From contig JAFGXL010000015.1 of NCBI GenBank assembly GCA_016936655.1, positions 1 to 64,000 of the forward strand: a stretch of DNA of 64,000 bases, read 5' to 3'. Under the pieces are notes generated by a model. That model ran no database searches. It worked only from the letters and a program-made list of their open reading frames with translations, and was not told the DNA's origin. Positions 60,741 to 64,000 of this stretch are shown one piece after another; position 1 is the first letter of the stretch; each line of letters opens with the position of its first letter. The position numbers were made by a program, and so were the translations under genes. The DNA comes from Nitrospirota bacterium (GTDB lineage: Bacteria; Nitrospirota; Thermodesulfovibrionia; Thermodesulfovibrionales; Dissulfurispiraceae).

Positions 60741-61934
60741 ATGGAATTCAGCAAAATATCTGAAGATTCAGCGCGTTATATTTTAAATACCTATAACAGA
60801 CTGCCAATAGCTATACGAAAAGGCAGGGGCATAAAGGCATGGGGAAGCGACGGAAAGGAATACCTTGACTTTGTATCAGGCATTGCAACAAATGTGCTTG
60901 GACATTGCCACCCCAAGGTCGTTGTGGCGATACAAAAGCAGGCTCAACGGCTTATTCATATATCAAACTACTACCATATAGAGAACCAGATAAGGCTCGC
61001 AAAGCTGCTTGTTACAAACTCTTTTGCTGAAAAGGCATTCTTCTGCAACTCAGGCGCAGAAGCCAATGAAGCTGCTATAAAGCTAGCAAGAAAGTACTCA
61101 ATAGAGAACTTTACTCAGAACAGGTTTAAGATAATAACAGCGCTCAACTCTTTTCATGGCCGTACAATGGCTACACTGACAGCAACAGGGCAGGAAAAGT
61201 TTCAAAAAGGTTTCGGCCCCCTACTGCAAGGATTCAGCTATGTGCCTTATAACGATTTCCCTGCGCTAGAGGCAGCTTTAGACAAAGCGACTTGCGCCAT
61301 AATGCTTGAGCCAATACAAGGTGAAGGCGGAATAAAAGTGCCTTCAGCCGATTATCTGAAAAATGTGAGAGAGCTGTGCGATAAAAACAACATCATTCTT
61401 ATATTCGATGAAGTGCAATCTGGAATGGGCAGGACAGGCAAACTGTTCGCATATGAGCATTTTGGCATAACCCCGGATATAATGACCCTAGCCAAAGGTC
61501 TTGGCGGCGGAGTGCCTATAGGCTGCATGCTGACAACCAACAAGTTTGCATCAGGCTTCCAGCCGGGTAATCATGCCTCAACATTCGGCGGCAATCCTCT
61601 TGCATGCGCTGCTGCCATAGCTACGATAGAGACTATACTTGAAGATGGCTTTGTGCTTGACAACTGCACAAGAATGGGAGAATATTTCCTTACAAAGCTG
61701 AACCTTCTGAAGTCATACTATCCTGAGCAGATTGTTGATGCGCGCGGCAAAGGTCTTATTGTGGGCATGGAGCTTATGCGGGACGGTCTGCCTATAGTAA
61801 AGGCGTGCCTCGAAAAGGGAGCGCTTATAAACTGTACCGCCGGCAATGTGCTAAGGTTTACTCCTCCTTTGATTGTTGAGGAGAATGAAATAGATAAGCT
61901 TATTGACATACTTGATGATGTAATAGGAAAGTGA
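60741..61934 (+). CDS. argD: Acetylornithine aminotransferase
   Basis: This 397-residue class III PLP transaminase has SDGKEYLDFVSGIATNVLGH, FFCNSGAEANEAAIKLARKY, FHGRTMATLTATGQ, the EPIQGEGGIKVP and FDEVQSGMGRTGKLFA motifs, and the PLP lysine in MTLAKGLGGGVPIGCML. It makes acetylornithine in arginine synthesis and is followed at once by argF. The sequence fits ArgD rather than GABA or ornithine transaminase, and the arginine context settles it. Confidence 0.94.
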   Translation: MEFSKISEDSARYILNTYNRLPIAIRKGRGIKAWGSDGKEYLDFVSGIATNVLGHCHPKVVVAIQKQAQRLIHISNYYHIENQIRLAKLLVTNSFAEKAFFCNSGAEANEAAIKLARKYSIENFTQNRFKIITALNSFHGRTMATLTATGQEKFQKGFGPLLQGFSYVPYNDFPALEAALDKATCAIMLEPIQGEGGIKVPSADYLKNVRELCDKNNIILIFDEVQSGMGRTGKLFAYEHFGITPDIMTLAKGLGGGVPIGCMLTTNKFASGFQPGNHASTFGGNPLACAAAIATIETILEDGFVLDNCTRMGEYFLTKLNLLKSYYPEQIVDARGKGLIVGMELMRDGLPIVKACLEKGALINCTAGNVLRFTPPLIVEENEIDKLIDILDDVIGK

Positions 61935-61938
61935 AATA

Positions 61939-62841
61939 ATGAAAAGAGATTTTCTATCAATTAATGACCTGAATTCTTCTGAACTTCAAAGCCTCTTTAA
62001 AAGGGCAACTGAACTAAAATCAGGCAAAGACAGATCTTCCTGCCCACTGATAGGCAGGAGCGTTGGACTCTTTTTCGAAAAACCATCCACGCGCACCAGG
62101 GTCTCGTTCGAGGTAGGAGTATACCAGCTAGGCGGGCAACCTATATATCTCACACCAAAAGAGATACAGCTGAACAGAGGCGAGTCGATAGCAGATACAG
62201 CTCGAGTCCTTTCGAGATACCTGAGCGCAATTGTGCTTAGAACATTCAAGCATTCAACAATTGAGGACTTTGCGTCATTTGCTGATGTGCCGGTTATAAA
62301 CGGGCTTTCTGACATTCACCACCCATGCCAGGCTCTCGCAGATTTAATGACGATTCTTGAGAAAAAGGGCAGGCTCAGCGGTATAAAGCTGGCTTATATA
62401 GGAGATGGAAACAATGTGGTCAACTCTTTGATGGAATCATCAGCAAAGACAGGCATGGAGCTAGTAATATCATGTCCTGAAGGATATGACCCAAACCAGA
62501 ATATCTACAAACAGTGCAGAGATATAAACAACAAAATAGAGATAGTTAGAGATCCTCGTGAAGCAGCAAATATGGCTGACGTGCTTTATACTGATGTATG
62601 GATAAGCATGGGACAGGAGAGCGAGGCTGACCACAAGAGGCAGCAGCTCAGAGGTCACCAGCTCAACAGCAGCCTGCTTCAGTGCGCTAAAAAAGATGCT
62701 ATTGTTATGCACTGCCTGCCTGCGCACAGAGGAGAAGAGATAACAGACGATGTTATGGACAGCAAAGCAAGCGTTGTTTTTGATCAGGCAGAAAACAGGC
62801 TTCATACAGAAAAGGCTCTGCTTGAATTCCTCATTTCTTAA
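61939..62841 (+). CDS. argF: Ornithine carbamoyltransferase
   Basis: The 300-residue enzyme joins carbamoyl phosphate and ornithine to citrulline. It has the carbamoyl-phosphate motif FEKPSTRTRVSFEVG, LRTFKHSTIEDFA, HHPCQALADLMTI, and the ornithine site DVWISMGQE with HCLPAHRGEEI. It lies four bases after argD; the two are co-transcribed. A hairpin follows. Confidence 0.96.
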   Translation: MKRDFLSINDLNSSELQSLFKRATELKSGKDRSSCPLIGRSVGLFFEKPSTRTRVSFEVGVYQLGGQPIYLTPKEIQLNRGESIADTARVLSRYLSAIVLRTFKHSTIEDFASFADVPVINGLSDIHHPCQALADLMTILEKKGRLSGIKLAYIGDGNNVVNSLMESSAKTGMELVISCPEGYDPNQNIYKQCRDINNKIEIVRDPREAANMADVLYTDVWISMGQESEADHKRQQLRGHQLNSSLLQCAKKDAIVMHCLPAHRGEEITDDVMDSKASVVFDQAENRLHTEKALLEFLIS

Positions 62842-62867
62842 GCATTTGGGCAGAAATGCTGTTTCTT
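62841..62867 (+). terminator. Terminator-like hairpin after argF
   Basis: AGCATTT and AAATGCT form a seven-pair stem with a six-base loop, followed by GTTTCTT. It starts at the last base of the argF stop codon. The stem is short and A/T-rich, so it may be only partly effective. Confidence 0.5.
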
Positions 62868-62947
62868 GACTTGGCTCTGTTTTGTCTTATAACATATAGC
62901 TTCTCTTTTTAAGATTCTGTATACTTTTTAGCCTTTCCGGAGGAAAA

Positions 62948-63412
62948 ATGCAGATCGCAATCGGATCTGACCACGCTGGCCTCGAACTGAAAACCGAGGT
63001 AATTTCCATACTTAATGATCTCGGGCATGAACCTGTTGATTTCGGAACTGACAGCCCCGCATCAGTAGACTACCCTGATTTTGGAGAAAAAGCAGCCTCA
63101 GCTGTATCAACAGGCAAGACAGAGCGCGGCATTCTTATATGCGGCACCGGACAGGGCATGTCCATGGTAGCAAACAAGTTTCGAGGCATAAGAGCAGCCC
63201 TGTGCAATGACCTCTTTTCAGCAAAGATGAGCAGGATGCACAATGATGCAAACATGCTCATAATGGGAGGCCGGATAATAGGCAAAGACCTTGCTAAAGA
63301 GATCGTAAAGACATGGCTCTCAACACCATTTGATGGCGGCAGGCACTGCAACAGGCTCGACAAGATAAACGCTATAGAGACCAAAAACATGAAAGGAGAG
63401 TCACAGCTGTAA
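62948..63412 (+). CDS. rpiB: Ribose-5-phosphate isomerase B
   Basis: The 154-residue protein begins MQIAIGSDHAGLELKTEVIS and has DYPDFGEKAA, the active cysteine in GILICGTGQGMSMVANKF, GIRAALCNDLFSAKMSRMHND and NMLIMGGRIIG. It interconverts ribose- and ribulose-5-phosphate. A GGAGG lies before the ATG. It precedes glyA by 15 bases, a pairing common in many bacteria. Confidence 0.95.
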   Translation: MQIAIGSDHAGLELKTEVISILNDLGHEPVDFGTDSPASVDYPDFGEKAASAVSTGKTERGILICGTGQGMSMVANKFRGIRAALCNDLFSAKMSRMHNDANMLIMGGRIIGKDLAKEIVKTWLSTPFDGGRHCNRLDKINAIETKNMKGESQL

Positions 63413-63427
63413 TACAGAAGCTATTAC

Positions 63428-64000
63428 ATGCACGAACAGATCATGAATTTCGAACTTCTCAAAAAAACAGACCCTGAAATACACGATGCCATACTAAGCG
63501 AAATTAAACGCGAGCAGGACAAAATTCTGCTCATTGCATCAGAAAACTACTGCAGCCCTGAGGTGCAGCTGGCACAGGGATCTATCTTCACAAATAAATA
63601 TGCTGAAGGTTACCCTGGCAAGCGCTACTACGGCGGATGCCAGTATGCTGATATAGTAGAAGACCTCGCCATAAGCAGGGCAAAAGAGATATTCGGAGCA
63701 GACCATGTGAATGTGCAGCCGCACTCTGGCAGCCAGGCGAACATGGCAGTATACTTCTCGGTACTCAAGCCCGAAGACACAATATTAGGTATGAGCCTTA
63801 GCCATGGCGGACATCTGACTCATGGATCCTCAGTAAACTTCACTGGAAAGATATTTAATGCTGTATCCTACGGAGTCAACAAGGCCGGTTACATAGATAT
63901 GGACGAGGTGCGTCAGCAGGCGCTCAAGTACAAGCCTAAGATGATAGTTGTGGGCGCAAGCGCATACTCAAGGACAATAGACTTCAAGACATTTTCAGAG
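63428..64000 (+). CDS. glyA: Serine hydroxymethyltransferase (partial, runs off the window)
   Basis: The first 191 codons are present and the frame is open to the end of the window. [80 protein letters not shown] and [13 protein letters not shown] are all typical of GlyA. The active-site lysine lies beyond the window edge. The enzyme moves the serine C3 to THF as methylene-THF, feeding the same C1 pool as FolD and MetVF. ATG at 63443 is an alternative start. Confidence 0.95.
   Translation, partial: MHEQIMNFELLKKTDPEIHDAILSEIKREQDKILLIASENYCSPEVQLAQGSIFTNKYAEGYPGKRYYGGCQYADIVEDLAISRAKEIFGADHVNVQPHSGSQANMAVYFSVLKPEDTILGMSLSHGGHLTHGSSVNFTGKIFNAVSYGVNKAGYIDMDEVRQQALKYKPKMIVVGASAYSRTIDFKTFSE

Overview
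The window looks like chromosomal DNA of an anaerobic bacterium that uses the Wood-Ljungdahl (reductive acetyl-CoA) pathway. It codes for an HdrCBA-MvhD-MetVF type methylenetetrahydrofolate reductase, FolD, a CooC-like nickel ATPase, a RACo-like corrinoid activator and a short corrinoid-type methionine synthase. Gram-negative envelope features are present: lipoprotein, periplasmic binding proteins, type IV pilus and many large sensor kinases. Gene content recalls Nitrospirota or a related sulfate-reducer-like lineage, but no rRNA is present and the taxonomic call is inference only. Coding density is high, with many ATGA stop/start overlaps. I saw no transposase, integrase or CRISPR array.

Layout. 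1-0.6 kb: tRNA-Thr, -Tyr, -Gly operon (minus). 0.7-5.5 kb (minus): rlmB, a cysE-cysS continuous frame, RACo-like protein. 5.8-7.4 kb (plus): an exported NifX-like protein, a DUF4405 membrane protein and a small exported protein. 7.5-13.4 kb (plus): a large one-chain purL, two small genes, a cysteine desulfurase. 13.4-22.6 kb: a two-component pair, then a substrate-binding protein with two very large sensor kinases. 22.7-29.9 kb: four genes between a tRNA-Ala 3'-end fragment and the intact tRNA-Ala, possibly an old integrated island; one of them is a CheB-CheR-PAS protein whose CheB triad looks degenerate. 30.2-42.2 kb: mainly minus-strand housekeeping genes (atpB-atpE, purH-purD-DUF89, tmk-holB-ricT-metG-radC) and a MesB-like methionine synthase. 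42.3-49.5 kb: a 30-residue ribosomal protein bS22-like gene, glycosyltransferases, a type IV pilin with a sigma-54 promoter, pilS-pilR, pilC. 49.5-60.7 kb (minus): the folate/C1 cluster cooC, 5-formyl-THF cyclo-ligase, folE, folD, hdrC, hdrB, hdrA, mvhD, metV, metF. 60.7-64 kb (plus): argD, argF, rpiB and the start of glyA.

How the parts fit. FolD makes methylene-THF. The Hdr/MvhD/MetVF set reduces it to methyl-THF. The methyl group would pass to a corrinoid iron-sulfur protein, which is not in the window; RACo would keep that protein active, and the MesB-like enzyme could take methyl groups from it to make methionine. CooC would mature the Ni enzyme CODH/ACS, also outside the window.

The strongest observations are: mvhD has an in-frame UGA at a conserved cysteine, followed by a SECIS-like hairpin, so it reads as a selenoprotein; hdrA is a 1481-residue double HdrA with a GltD/NfnB-like pyridine-nucleotide module nested in it; the cysE-cysS fusion hinges on a six-G run at which one base fewer would restore a normal ATGA overlap; a sigma-54 promoter precedes the pilin next to pilSR; and the divergent cooC and argD genes both look leaderless.
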